Source: Paenibacillus sonchi (lineage in GTDB: Bacteria; Bacillota; Bacilli; Paenibacillales; Paenibacillaceae). Taken from it: a DNA stretch of 64,000 nucleotides. Shown here one piece after another: positions 53,267 through 62,554 of this stretch. The DNA lies in the NCBI RefSeq assembly GCF_016772475.1, contig NZ_CP068595.1:5270001-5334000 (forward strand), in the 5' to 3' direction. A program made the translations under genes and the position numbers. The notes beneath the pieces were generated by a model that saw nothing but the letters and a program-made list of their open reading frames with translations, ran no database searches and was not told the DNA's origin. The first letter of the stretch is position 1. Each line of letters starts with the position of its first letter.

Positions 53267-54085
53267 CTACAATCCAATATATTTATTCGGGGAGATTCCC
53301 TCTATTTTCTTAAAGTACCTGCTGAAATAAAACATGTCGCCAAAACCAACTAATCTTGCAGTATCGGTTACGGAGCAGCCGTTTTCCAGAAATTCTTTTG
53401 CACGGGCGATCCGGTATTTGATAATAAACTCAAAGGGAGTTTCTCCGGTTGTTTCCTTGAAAATATGCCCCAGATGGGAGCGGCTGATCTGTATACTGTC
53501 GGCCAGCTCATTTAGAGTTAACTTTCGGGTATAGTTTGCTGCAATATAGTTGATTACTTTCTCCACTTTATGAATGGCGCTGTAATTTATGGTGTTATGT
53601 TCCATGTATTTAGAAATAAGAAGAAGGATTTCCATGAAGTCGGCGCGGCATCTGAACGTCCGGTTCTCGTGCCCCGATGACCAATGCCGCATGAACTCTT
53701 CAAATAATTCGGTCAAACGGCGGAATAGATACCGGTCCTGAATATGGGTGTGTGCCGGAAAAGGAAGCGCAACCTCAAGATTAACCCAACTGCCGTTCTC
53801 CATAACAGGGCAGGCATATTGAAAATCAACGGTATAGCATTTCACAAGACAGTTTGGATTCGTATCGCCCCTTCTCATGTCGCCGGGTTTAAAATAAACA
53901 AGATCTCCGCTTACGGCTGTAAACTCAGCATCATTACAAAGGAGATTGGCTTCACCATCAAATATCAGCATCAGATTATGATGATGAAAAACAGCATGAG
54001 GAATTCTCCAGGAAGGGGTAGAGTACCGTTTGATCGCCAGGTGAAAATGCGGAACCATGGAGTTTAAAATATCGGTAGTCTTCAA
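53267..54085 (-). CDS. AraC family transcriptional regulator
   Basis: A 272-residue protein. A cupin-like N-terminal domain (HHHNLMLIFDGEANLL, GDLVYFKPGDMRRG) precedes two HTH motifs (LTLNELADSIQISRSHLGHIFKETTG and CSVTDTARLVGFGDMFYFSRYFKKIEG). TTG 54085 is chosen because GGTGGTGA lies upstream; ATG 54139 would start a further 18 codons back. It is divergent from a GH105 gene and probably activates it in response to a plant-derived sugar. Confidence 0.9.
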   Translation of the reverse strand: MKTTDILNSMVPHFHLAIKRYSTPSWRIPHAVFHHHNLMLIFDGEANLLCNDAEFTAVSGDLVYFKPGDMRRGDTNPNCLVKCYTVDFQYACPVMENGSWVNLEVALPFPAHTHIQDRYLFRRLTELFEEFMRHWSSGHENRTFRCRADFMEILLLISKYMEHNTINYSAIHKVEKVINYIAANYTRKLTLNELADSIQISRSHLGHIFKETTGETPFEFIIKYRIARAKEFLENGCSVTDTARLVGFGDMFYFSRYFKKIEGISPNKYIGL

Positions 54086-54198
54086 GCCGTCACCACCAAA
54101 ATAATCGGTATATATTACAAACCGAATCATATCATGCATGCCTTAAACATTCAACATATGCTAACATAAATCGTAGAATACTTCATAAAGGAGTTGCG

Positions 54199-56391
54199 AT
54201 GATGAAGCCCTATTTTGATGAACAGGAAAGTATTTATTCGAAGTTGTATGACCGTACAGATGAGATTCTTGAAACCGTTGCCAATGCCTACATTGGAAGG
54301 AACCCTGCGCTTCCTTTTGAGTTCAGGAGTTTTTCGCGGAAAGGTTTTCTTAAGAAGAATAATGGAAGATATGACATGAATTTAGAGGAGAAGCTGCCAG
54401 AAGCCAGACTGGGCCAGTATGCTTATGTCTTTGGTCTGCTCTGGAGCAACCATGACGGGTGGACGGACTTTGGACTGAGCTGCTATGGTCCAACTGCTGT
54501 CTATTTGAACCGGGAATTTCTGTATAAAGCCGATATTCATGAAGAAGCAAATCCTAAGGTAAATAAAGGCATTCGTGCCAAGCTGCAAAAGGGCTGGAAT
54601 TCTGTATGCATTAAGTTTGTGAAGACAGGATCAGGTTTTGGCGGGATTTTTGGCACGCTGCACACCAAATGGAATCCCATGGAGTTTATGTCCCCCTTCC
54701 AGGAAAGAAAGGGACAGGCCGGCTGGATCTATTCTGACGCAATGGACGCGGACGGTTTCAGCGAAGAGCATATTCCGGAATATACTGGCCTGGAAGAGCA
54801 ATCCGGCATGGTCTGGCACCCCGGGCTTTCCTGGGATATAGAACAAATGAAGTTGAATCCGTGCACGCGGATTTTCGGCAATATGCCCCACAAGGTGGCC
54901 TACCTCTGGTCGGAGCTTAGCCATTCCAGCACTGGCTCAAAGATGTGCAGCCTGAAGGGGAGTTCCACAGGGAAGCTGAGGGTGTGGCTTGATGGCAGTG
55001 AGGTGTTTTCAGGGGCGCTGAAGCCATCGGATATGGCGGAATTCAAGCTGGAGCCGGGGAAGCATGAGGTGCTGGTGGAGCTGTGTTCCTCGGAAAATGG
55101 ATGGGAGTACGGCTTTGACTTCATCATCGATGGGGAAAACGTCGCGTTATCAATTCCGAGAGGTGTAAAGGGGAGCTGCGAACCATGGCTGTATCTGGGG
55201 CCTTTTGACAAACAGCTGAAGGAACCGGCCGATAGCATTTGTTCCCTGTACCGTTTGTTTGAACAGGGGGATAGCCAATACTTCTGGCGGGTGGACCGGC
55301 CGGATACATGGGTAAGACCTTACTTAGACAATGCTCTGTTTGCCAAGTGGAATTATCCCCTGGGAGTTACGCTTTACGGGCTGCTGCAAACCGGCAGGTT
55401 CTTGCAGAAGCAGGGAATCCTCGATTATGCGGTGAACCATATTTCAGAATGCACCCGGATCTATAAATATGCGAAATGGGATGCGGAGCAGTACGGCTAT
55501 CCCTCGGTAAACAATCAGCTGGTGGAAATGGATATGCTGGATGACTGCGGTTCATTCGGTTCCGCTGTGCTCGAAGCATACAGTGATTCGCAGGATCCTC
55601 ATACTCCTTATCTGGTTGAACAGATCGCGAATCATATGGAATATAAGCAGGAACGGCTTGAAGATGGAGCCTTCTTCCGCATCTGCCTAAACAGCTTCCA
55701 GGAAAATACGCTATGGGCTGACGACCTGTATATGAGCACCCCGTTCTTAATCCGCTATTACCGGCTGACGGGGGAAGCCAAATATCTGGATGACGCAGCA
55801 AGACAATTTAACCGGTTTAAGAAGTATCTGTTTATTCCTGAATTCAAGATCATGTCCCATGTCTACGACTTTAAGCACAACAAGCCTACCAATGTCCCAT
55901 GGGGCCGGGGCAACGGCTGGGTGTTCTTCTCCCTGTCGGAGTTGCTGGAGGTTATGCCGGAAACGCACGTGGAGCGGGAGGAACTGCTGACATTCTACAA
56001 TGAGCTTGCCGAAGGGTATATGGCTTTGCAGGGAACCAGCGGGCTGTGGCATCAGGTGTTGACTCATCCGGATTCCTACGAGGAAACCTCCTGCACCAGT
56101 ATGTTTGTTTACGGTTTATCCAGAGGAGTCCGCCATGGCTGGATTAGGGAGGATATGAAGTCCAAAGCGGTAAAGGCGGTGAACAGGGGCTGGGAAGCCC
56201 TGACGAAATATGGCATTGACCGGTTCGGAAATGTACACGGGGTATGCCGGGGTTCCGGGTATTCCTTCACACCTGAATATTATAAGGTTGAGCTGAACGC
56301 ATTGACGAATGATACCCATGGAATTGGGATTGTGCTGCTGGCGGGCATCGAAACAGGCAAATTGTCGAAGTGGCTGAAACAAAAGAATTAA
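54199..56391 (+). CDS. GH105-type unsaturated rhamnogalacturonyl hydrolase-like protein with N-terminal extension
   Basis: A 730-residue protein. The C-terminal half (about 370-730) resembles the YteR/YesR (GH88/GH105) alpha/alpha-barrel: LWADDLYMSTPFLIRYY with the catalytic Asp region, WGRGNGWVFFSLSELLEVMP, and GLWHQVLTHPDSYEETSCTSMFVYGL. The N-terminal 350 residues hold a beta-rich domain of unknown role. The enzyme removes unsaturated galacturonyl ends left by pectate or rhamnogalacturonan lyases. No signal peptide is seen, so it works inside the cell. Regulation by the divergent AraC gene is likely. Confidence 0.85.
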   Translation: MMKPYFDEQESIYSKLYDRTDEILETVANAYIGRNPALPFEFRSFSRKGFLKKNNGRYDMNLEEKLPEARLGQYAYVFGLLWSNHDGWTDFGLSCYGPTAVYLNREFLYKADIHEEANPKVNKGIRAKLQKGWNSVCIKFVKTGSGFGGIFGTLHTKWNPMEFMSPFQERKGQAGWIYSDAMDADGFSEEHIPEYTGLEEQSGMVWHPGLSWDIEQMKLNPCTRIFGNMPHKVAYLWSELSHSSTGSKMCSLKGSSTGKLRVWLDGSEVFSGALKPSDMAEFKLEPGKHEVLVELCSSENGWEYGFDFIIDGENVALSIPRGVKGSCEPWLYLGPFDKQLKEPADSICSLYRLFEQGDSQYFWRVDRPDTWVRPYLDNALFAKWNYPLGVTLYGLLQTGRFLQKQGILDYAVNHISECTRIYKYAKWDAEQYGYPSVNNQLVEMDMLDDCGSFGSAVLEAYSDSQDPHTPYLVEQIANHMEYKQERLEDGAFFRICLNSFQENTLWADDLYMSTPFLIRYYRLTGEAKYLDDAARQFNRFKKYLFIPEFKIMSHVYDFKHNKPTNVPWGRGNGWVFFSLSELLEVMPETHVEREELLTFYNELAEGYMALQGTSGLWHQVLTHPDSYEETSCTSMFVYGLSRGVRHGWIREDMKSKAVKAVNRGWEALTKYGIDRFGNVHGVCRGSGYSFTPEYYKVELNALTNDTHGIGIVLLAGIETGKLSKWLKQKN

Positions 56392-56431
56392 TTTAAGGTT
56401 CCTGAAGCCGATAAAGTGCAGGATCATTAAG

Positions 56432-56476
56432 AGGCTGTCCCTCAGCAGAAGTGCCAGAGAGACAGCCTGTTTTTTT
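56432..56476 (+). terminator. Terminator of the GH105 gene
   Basis: AGGCTGTC...GACAGCCT, 8-bp perfect outer stem, followed by seven T. Confidence 0.85.
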
Positions 56477-56495
56477 CTGAACTTTTCAAATGGAT

Positions 56496-56702
56496 TTAAA
56501 ACCCTTTATATTGAGGTTCCTCTTTCTCCAGCTCAGTCACCCGGCTTTCCACTTGAGTTACAATTTGCTGAGTTTGCTGGGCCGCATTGGTGAACAGGGT
56601 TTTGGCTTCCTGATTCTGCGTTTCCAATGCAAATTGCTCAAGGCTGGCTTGAGCGCTCTTCAAAGATGAGACACAGGTTTTCACTTGTGAAGCTACGGTC
56701 AT
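56496..56702 (-). CDS. DUF1657 domain protein
   Basis: A 68-residue helical protein of the DUF1657 family (MTVASQVKTCVSSLKSAQASLEQFALETQNQEAK...QQIVTQVESRVTELEKEEPQYKGF). Family members are encoded in spore-associated spoVA-type and DUF421 gene groups. The function is unknown. A strong GGAGGTG-type site precedes it on the minus strand. It is divergent from a DUF421 gene whose C-terminal end carries a similar helical domain. Confidence 0.85.
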   Translation of the reverse strand: MTVASQVKTCVSSLKSAQASLEQFALETQNQEAKTLFTNAAQQTQQIVTQVESRVTELEKEEPQYKGF

Positions 56703-56875
56703 TTCTTACACCTCCTTATAATGATGGTTCGTTAACGCGATATAGTATCTGTCGAGACAAGAAATTGTATACCTCACGACTTAACCAGTAAAAAATTTCA
56801 TGGTTATTTCCGCACCTTCTGGCAAATAATGAAGGTCGACAGACATGAATACAGGATAATCGGGAGGTTACAAAA

Positions 56876-57736
56876 ATGCCGGAATGGCTTGAAGTGATTT
56901 GGCGCACCGTTTTTGCGGTGGTGGTGCTTTTCTTTTTGACGAAGCTGCTCGGTAAAAGACAGGTCTCACAGCTCTCGTTCTTTGAATACATTACAGGGAT
57001 TACTGTGGGCAGTCTTGCAGCGTACATCTCTTTGGACACGGACAAAACGTGGCATCTGGGGGTCATCGCACTGATTGTCTGGGTTGCTTTCTCGCTAGGT
57101 ATCGAGTTTCTGCAAATGAAAAGCAAAAAGGCCAGAGACTTCATTGATTTCAAATCAACCGTGTTGATCAAGGATGGTAAAATCCTTGAAGATAATTTGA
57201 AAAAAGAACGGTTGACGACCGACGAGTTATTGGGGGAGCTGCGTAAAAAGGATGTATTTAAGGTGGCCGATGTGGAATTCGCCATTATGGAAACAGACGG
57301 GGCGATTAATGTTCTGCTGACCCGTGAGAATCAGCCTCTGACACCCAAGCATCTGGGGGTTAAGGTGGCACCGGAGCAGGAAACGCAAGCGGTTATTATG
57401 GATGGCGAGATCATGGATGAACCCTTGGATGCATTGGGACTGACACGCGGCTGGCTGATGGGGGAACTGGAAAAGCTGAATCTGTCCCCCGAAAATGTGT
57501 ACCTGGGCCAAGTGGATTCCTATGGCGAGCTCACGGTGGACTTGTACACTGACAGTGTTGAGGTCCCTCAAACGCAGGAAAAACCCCAACTGTACGCGCT
57601 GCTGAAGAAATGTGAAGCGGACCTGGAGCTGTTCAGCCTTTCTACCAACAATGAACAGGCGAAGAAAATGTACGGCCAGTGCTCGGAACAACTGCAAGAC
57701 CTGCTTAAGCAGCTGAAGCCTTTTGTCCAAAACTGA
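56876..57736 (+). CDS. DUF421 (YetF-like) membrane protein with C-terminal DUF1657-like domain
   Basis: A 286-residue protein. Three N-terminal membrane helices (about 5-80, with LGKRQVSQLSFFEYITGITVGSLAAY) and the DUF421 cytoplasmic domain (LLTRENQPLTPKHLGV, MDGEIMDEPLDALGLTRGWL) are typical YetF. The last 45 residues (YALLKKCEADLELFSLSTNNEQAKKMYGQCSEQLQDLLKQL) resemble the separate DUF1657 protein encoded next door. Homologues in spore-forming bacilli lie beside spoVA-like genes and affect spore heat resistance. The role here is inferred. Confidence 0.85.
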   Translation: MPEWLEVIWRTVFAVVVLFFLTKLLGKRQVSQLSFFEYITGITVGSLAAYISLDTDKTWHLGVIALIVWVAFSLGIEFLQMKSKKARDFIDFKSTVLIKDGKILEDNLKKERLTTDELLGELRKKDVFKVADVEFAIMETDGAINVLLTRENQPLTPKHLGVKVAPEQETQAVIMDGEIMDEPLDALGLTRGWLMGELEKLNLSPENVYLGQVDSYGELTVDLYTDSVEVPQTQEKPQLYALLKKCEADLELFSLSTNNEQAKKMYGQCSEQLQDLLKQLKPFVQN

Positions 57737-57766
57737 GAGTGATGTATCTTAGGATATAGAGTAATG

Positions 57767-57797
57767 AGGCCCCAAACGGTTGGTTTGCGGGCCTTTT
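57767..57797 (+). terminator. Terminator after the DUF421 gene
   Basis: AGGCCC pairs with GGGCCT, with CAAAC/GTTTG inside, followed by TTTTC. Confidence 0.85.
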
Positions 57798-57951
57798 CTT
57801 GTGTAAATACAATTCATTCACAGTACTGTAATATTATTCCGAAAAAACATCTGTACAAATACAAATATTTACTTATAGTGAAGATTAGGCAGGCCACTGC
57901 AAAAAAATGATTTTTACAGTGAACTGCATATCAAAGAGGAAGGGGAATGCG

Positions 57952-58032
57952 ATGAACGCGATAAATGCAGTGGGTGAGAACAGCAAGCAAACTGCGAGCA
58001 TGCAACAGCTCAACTGGTTCCGAAAACTATAA
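57952..58032 (+). CDS. Possible 26-residue leader peptide before the pectate lyase gene
   Basis: ATG 57952 with GGAAGGGG upstream encodes MNAINAVGENSKQTASMQQL and six more residues, ending 24 bases before the lyase start. Nothing identifies it, and it may be chance. Confidence 0.25.
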   Translation: MNAINAVGENSKQTASMQQLNWFRKL

Positions 58033-58056
58033 AACACTTTGGAGGTAAATGTTAAC

Positions 58057-60002
58057 GTGAAAATAAAAAAGGGATTTGCAGTCACCGCATCGATTGCCCT
58101 GTCTGCTGTACTCGCTTTTGGCGGCCTGCAATGGGGGATACCGTCAGTACAGGCGGCAAGCCTCTTCAGTGATGATTTTGAGTCCGGCAGCCCCGGCAAT
58201 TGGACCAGCACGACAGGCACATGGTCTGTAGTACAGGATAGCAGCTCTTATGTATATTATCAATCCGGCAGCTCCGAAGGACGAACTTCGGCAGGCAGCA
58301 GCTCCTGGAGCGATTATAGTGTTCAGGCGGATGTAAAGGTCGATAATTTCAACGGGAACAACCGTACATATGTGTGCGGACGTTATACCGACGGGAACAA
58401 CTACTATGCGGCTTCCATATCCAACTCGAACGGGGGCACACTGGAGATCCGTAAAAAAGCCGGTGGAGAAAGCACTACGCTCGCAACTAAAACCGGTTAT
58501 GCCATCACCGCTGGAACTGTTTACACCGTTAAGCTTGAGCTAAGCGGGGATTCAATTAACATGTACGTAAATAATGAGCTGCAGTTAAATGCACACGATA
58601 ACAATTTTGCTTCTGGCGGGATTGGATTGATTGCATACAAAACATCCGCCAAATTCGATAATGTTATTGTAAGCGGTACCAGTGTTACTCCAACTTCTGG
58701 CCCAACCGCTACAGCAACCATAGCACCAACAACCAGCCCAACTGCAGCGCCAACCGCTACAGCAACTCCTGCGCCGACGGCTACGGCTGCACCCACGGCC
58801 ACACCTGCAGCAACACCTACAGCGAGCCCGGTTTCCGGTGTGCTGTATGCAGCGCCTAACGGTGCAGCCGGAAATGCAGGAACCGTTGGAAGCCCAACTA
58901 CCCTGGGGTCGGCACTGACCAGGATTGCTGCAGGGGGGACGATCTATCTGCGGGGGGAACGTACTCCCTGTCCTCCCCGGTAACTATAGACCGGGACAAC
59001 AGCGGAACTTCCAGTTCCCGCAAAAACCTTGTTGCCTATGGAAGTGAGAAGCCAGTGCTTGATTTCTCTGGTGAAAGCTTCGCATCCACCGAGCGCGGAC
59101 TGCAAATCTTCGGGCATTATTGGTATATCAAAGGCCTGGAGGTCAAAGGAGCCGGAGACAACGGGATCTTCATCGGCGGTAACTACAACATTATTGAAAA
59201 TGTGGAGACACATCATAACCGGGATTCCGGCCTGCAAATCAGCCGTTATGCTTCTTCAGCTTCCAGCATGAGCGACTGGCCAAGTTACAACCAGATCATC
59301 GGCGTTTATTCACATGACAATTTCGACCCGGACAACGGGGAGGATGCGGACGGTTTTGCCGCCAAGCTGACCATCGGCCCCGGCAATGTGTTCGACAAAT
59401 GTATATCGGCCTGGAATACAGATGACGGGTGGGATTTGTATACCAAATCAGAGACAGGTCCAATAGGTACGGTAACGATCAAGAACAGTGTGGCATACAA
59501 AAACGGCCAAACCTCGGATGGCAACACCACCACCAACAGCGACGGCAACGGCTTCAAGCTGGGCGGGGACAAAATTGCCGTGAACCACATTGTCACCAAC
59601 AGTGTTGCCTTCCAGAATAAAAAGCATGGCTTCACCTACAACAGCAATCCGGGTTCCATACAGATGACCAACAACACCTCGTGGAGCAACGGGCAGAGCA
59701 ACTTTGCTTTTGATTCAGGTACACATGTATTCACAAACAATCTGAGCTTTGCGGGTACATCCAGTGACAAAACAAGCGGAACGGATGTTTCCAGCACGAA
59801 TGTCTGGTGGAAAAGCAATGCCAGTGTGAACGGCAAGGGTCTCGCAGCCAGCAGCGCCGATTTCGTAAGCCTGACTCCTTCAGTTGTGCGGAATGCTGAC
59901 GGTTCCTTCAGTCTGGGCAATTTCCTGAGGCTGGCCGCCGGCAGCGACTTGATAGGTTCAGGTACTCCAAGCGGCACTAATATTGGCGCTGCCATTCAAT
60001 AA
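58057..60002 (+). pseudogene. Secreted pectate lyase, PL9 family, with N-terminal carbohydrate-binding-like domain; frameshifted as sequenced
   Basis: About 648 residues once repaired. A signal peptide (about 1-33, ending VQA) precedes a LamG/concanavalin-like beta domain (about 34-205), a Thr/Pro/Ala-rich linker, and a PL9 parallel beta-helix. The helix carries the calcium-binding acidic cluster in NGEDADGFAAKL and TDDGWDLYTK, and the catalytic Lys in DGNGFKLGG. The break is a G6 run at 58952-58957: one extra G gives YLRGGTYSLSSPVTIDRDNSG and runs on to the stop. The enzyme cleaves polygalacturonate by beta-elimination outside the cell. The GTG start follows GGAGG. Confidence 0.88.
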
Positions 60003-60032
60003 AACCCGTCGGATATGTAGAAGCTGTGTCGG

Positions 60033-60062
60033 GGAATCGGGTGTACAACACCCGGTTCCTTT
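60033..60062 (+). terminator. Terminator of the pectate lyase gene
   Basis: GGAATCGGGTGT pairs with ACACCCGGTTCC (one G-T) around a three-base loop, then TTT. Confidence 0.75.
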
Positions 60063-60072
60063 GTGCTGCGCA

Positions 60073-60387
60073 TTTCTTGGCAATCTGGACCCTATTCTGA
60101 TAGGCATCTGGTCTGCCTCCATGTTCATTCACGGTTCTGTTCTAATCTATATCGCCTGCAAATGCACCCTGTACCTCACCAACCGGAAGAAGACCAAAGC
60201 AGTAATTCCTATCCTGACGCTCTGCTCCATAACCATCGCTTACCTGTATACACTGAATATTGCAAATTATCTCAGGGATTTCACCTCATACCTGATTATG
60301 TACTCCTGGTTGTTCATAGAATGCATCCCCGTCTATTACTTCATTGCCGCATTCATCCGCTCCAAGCTTGGCAGGACTGTCAAATGA
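60073..60387 (+). pseudogene. Remnant of a spore germination permease (GerAB-like), C-terminal fragment
   Basis: About 104 residues with three hydrophobic segments. FLGNLDPILIGIWSASMFIHGSVLIYIA and FTSYLIMYSWLFIECIPVYYFIAAFIR resemble the last third of GerAB-type germinant permeases. The fragment has no start codon with a ribosome site and lies behind the lyase terminator, so it is likely to be a decayed gene end. The match is by hydrophobic pattern only. Confidence 0.45.
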
Positions 60388-60481
60388 CCGCTGCGACTTA
60401 TCTATTATATATTGGAGGCGCTTTCTGGTATGATTAAGCTTTAGTACATACCTATATATGGAACGGATGGTGTTATTCTTC

Positions 60482-61462
60482 ATGATGGTTCAGGAAGCTG
60501 CGGCACTCATACAGGCAATAAGAGAGAATCTTGCTAAAGTTATTGTAGGTAAAGCGGAAGGAGTAGATCTGCTGTTGACCGCCCTGCTGGCCAATGGACA
60601 TGTCCTGCTGGAAGATGTGCCCGGCACAGGCAAAACCATGCTCGCCAAAACACTGGCACGCTCGCTGGACTGCTCCTTCAAGCGGATACAGTTTACGCCC
60701 GATCTGCTTCCTTCGGATCTTAGCGGAATCAATTTCTATAATCAGAAAACAGGCGAATTCCAATTCCGCCCCGGCCCGGTGTTCTCCAGCATTCTGCTGG
60801 CCGATGAGATCAACCGTGCGACTCCACGCACCCAGTCCAGCCTGCTGGAATGCATGGAAGAACGGCAGATTACCATCGACGGTGTAACGCATGAGCTGGA
60901 TGCGCCTTTTCTGGTCATTGCGACGCAGAATCCGGTGGACAGCCAGGGGACCTTTCCGCTGCCTGAAGCGCAGCTGGACCGGTTCCTGATGAGGATCACT
61001 ACGGGGTATCCGACTTTTGAAGAGGGGGTTCATATCCTTCAGAGATTCCGTGAGAACAATCCCCTCTTGGAAACGTCAGCTGTGGCTTCCGGGAGAGATA
61101 TTCAGGAGCTTCAGCAGCTTGCTGCAGCGGTAACGGTCAGCGATGATCTGCTTGGATACATCATCGCAATTGTTGAAGCGACGCGCCAGGCGCCATCCGT
61201 CAAACTGGGGGCAAGCCCCCGCGCCGGGTTCGCGCTGCTTCGTGCCGCCCGGGGTTACGCGCTCATCCGGCAGAGAGATTATGTGCTGCCCGATGATATC
61301 AAGGCGGTGGCGGTGCCGGTGCTCGCCCACCGTCTGCTTCTGCAGCGTGGACCGGGTTCACGGGAAGGGCAGGCTGCAGAGCTTGTGCAACAGGTGCTGC
61401 GTGAAGTGGAGGTTCCGGCGGAAGCGGCGCCGGCAGCTGCAAGAGGTGGAAGGGTGGAATAG
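60482..61462 (+). CDS. MoxR family AAA+ ATPase
   Basis: A 326-residue ATPase. Walker A EDVPGTGKTMLAKTL, Walker B LLADEINRATPRTQ, sensor 1 IATQNPVDSQGTFPLPEAQLDRFLMR and arginine-finger region are clear. MoxR proteins act as chaperones for metallo- or VWA-domain complexes. It is the first of three genes (MoxR, DUF58, membrane protein) that form a conserved operon linked to envelope or spore-related assembly. ATG 60482 is chosen, but ATG 60458 is possible; neither has a strong ribosome site. Confidence 0.92.
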   Translation: MMVQEAAALIQAIRENLAKVIVGKAEGVDLLLTALLANGHVLLEDVPGTGKTMLAKTLARSLDCSFKRIQFTPDLLPSDLSGINFYNQKTGEFQFRPGPVFSSILLADEINRATPRTQSSLLECMEERQITIDGVTHELDAPFLVIATQNPVDSQGTFPLPEAQLDRFLMRITTGYPTFEEGVHILQRFRENNPLLETSAVASGRDIQELQQLAAAVTVSDDLLGYIIAIVEATRQAPSVKLGASPRAGFALLRAARGYALIRQRDYVLPDDIKAVAVPVLAHRLLLQRGPGSREGQAAELVQQVLREVEVPAEAAPAAARGGRVE

Positions 61463-61465
61463 AAG

Positions 61466-62554
61466 ATGACACTGCCCTGGTTCATCATCAGCACATTGCT
61501 GCTGCTGGTGTTCATTTCTGCAATCTATCAGCGGAATGCACTGAAGAAAGTGAATTATATCCGTTATTTCTCTGCACAGGCAGCGTTTGAGGGGGAAACT
61601 GTGGAAATGGTAGAAGAGATCAGCAATGGCAAACTGCTGCCCTTGCCTTGGCTTCGTCTGGAGTCCGGCATCGCGAGAGGGCTCGAATTTGGAAGCCAGG
61701 AGAATCTCGGCATCAGCAGCGGGGAAATCTACCAAAATCATGTGAGCCTGTTCTACCTCCGACCATACCGCCATATTAAGCGGACCCACCGCGTCCGCTG
61801 TGAAAGACGCGGCCTGTTCCGTCTGGATACGGCAACCATGACTACAGGAGATTTGTTTGGCCTTAGCCGCAATACCCACACCTTTCCCCTGCAACTGGAG
61901 CTGATGGTATATCCGGCCATGGTGGATATGTATGAACTGCCGCTTCCGATTCACAGCTGGCTGGGAGAGCTTCCCGTCAAACGCTGGATCGTACACGACC
62001 CGTTCTTAACGGCGGGTACACGCGAATACAGTCCGGGAGATTCCCTGGGGTCCATCAATTGGAAAGCCACGGCCCGCACCGGACAAATGCAGGTTCACCG
62101 CAAGGATTTCACTGCCGATTCCAGGCTTATGATCTGCCTGAACATGGAAATCAGTGATTCCATGTGGAGGACGGTAACGGATATAGAGCGGATTGAGCAG
62201 GGTATTCGATACGCAGCTACAATAGCTGACTATGCTGTAGGACATGGGATTGAGACAGGGTTCCTCAGCAATGGAAGACTGGACGGGGATGGTGAACATG
62301 ATCCCGTCAATGCAGAGCCGATGGGCCGGATGGAGGACATCCTCAGTCTGCTGGCGAGGCTGAGCCTGGAAAGAGTACTGCCCATGAGCAGGCTGCTGGA
62401 GCTTGAAGCCGAGAGAGGAAGCACGGATACAGATTATCTGATTATTTCCTGTCACCGGGGTGCCGGACTTCAGCAGGCGGCTGAACAGCTCAGGCTGGCG
62501 GGGAATGGTGTCGAATGGCTGGATATTCCTGGTGAAGGGAGGGGCAGCGCATGA
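61466..62554 (+). CDS. DUF58 domain protein
   Basis: A 362-residue protein. Starts with one hydrophobic helix (WFIISTLLLLVFISAIY) and an Ig-like region, then DUF58 with REYSPGDSLGSINWKATARTGQMQVHRKDF, the hallmark segment. It has a VWA-like fold and works with MoxR. Its stop overlaps the next start (ATGA). Confidence 0.93.
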   Translation: MTLPWFIISTLLLLVFISAIYQRNALKKVNYIRYFSAQAAFEGETVEMVEEISNGKLLPLPWLRLESGIARGLEFGSQENLGISSGEIYQNHVSLFYLRPYRHIKRTHRVRCERRGLFRLDTATMTTGDLFGLSRNTHTFPLQLELMVYPAMVDMYELPLPIHSWLGELPVKRWIVHDPFLTAGTREYSPGDSLGSINWKATARTGQMQVHRKDFTADSRLMICLNMEISDSMWRTVTDIERIEQGIRYAATIADYAVGHGIETGFLSNGRLDGDGEHDPVNAEPMGRMEDILSLLARLSLERVLPMSRLLELEAERGSTDTDYLIISCHRGAGLQQAAEQLRLAGNGVEWLDIPGEGRGSA

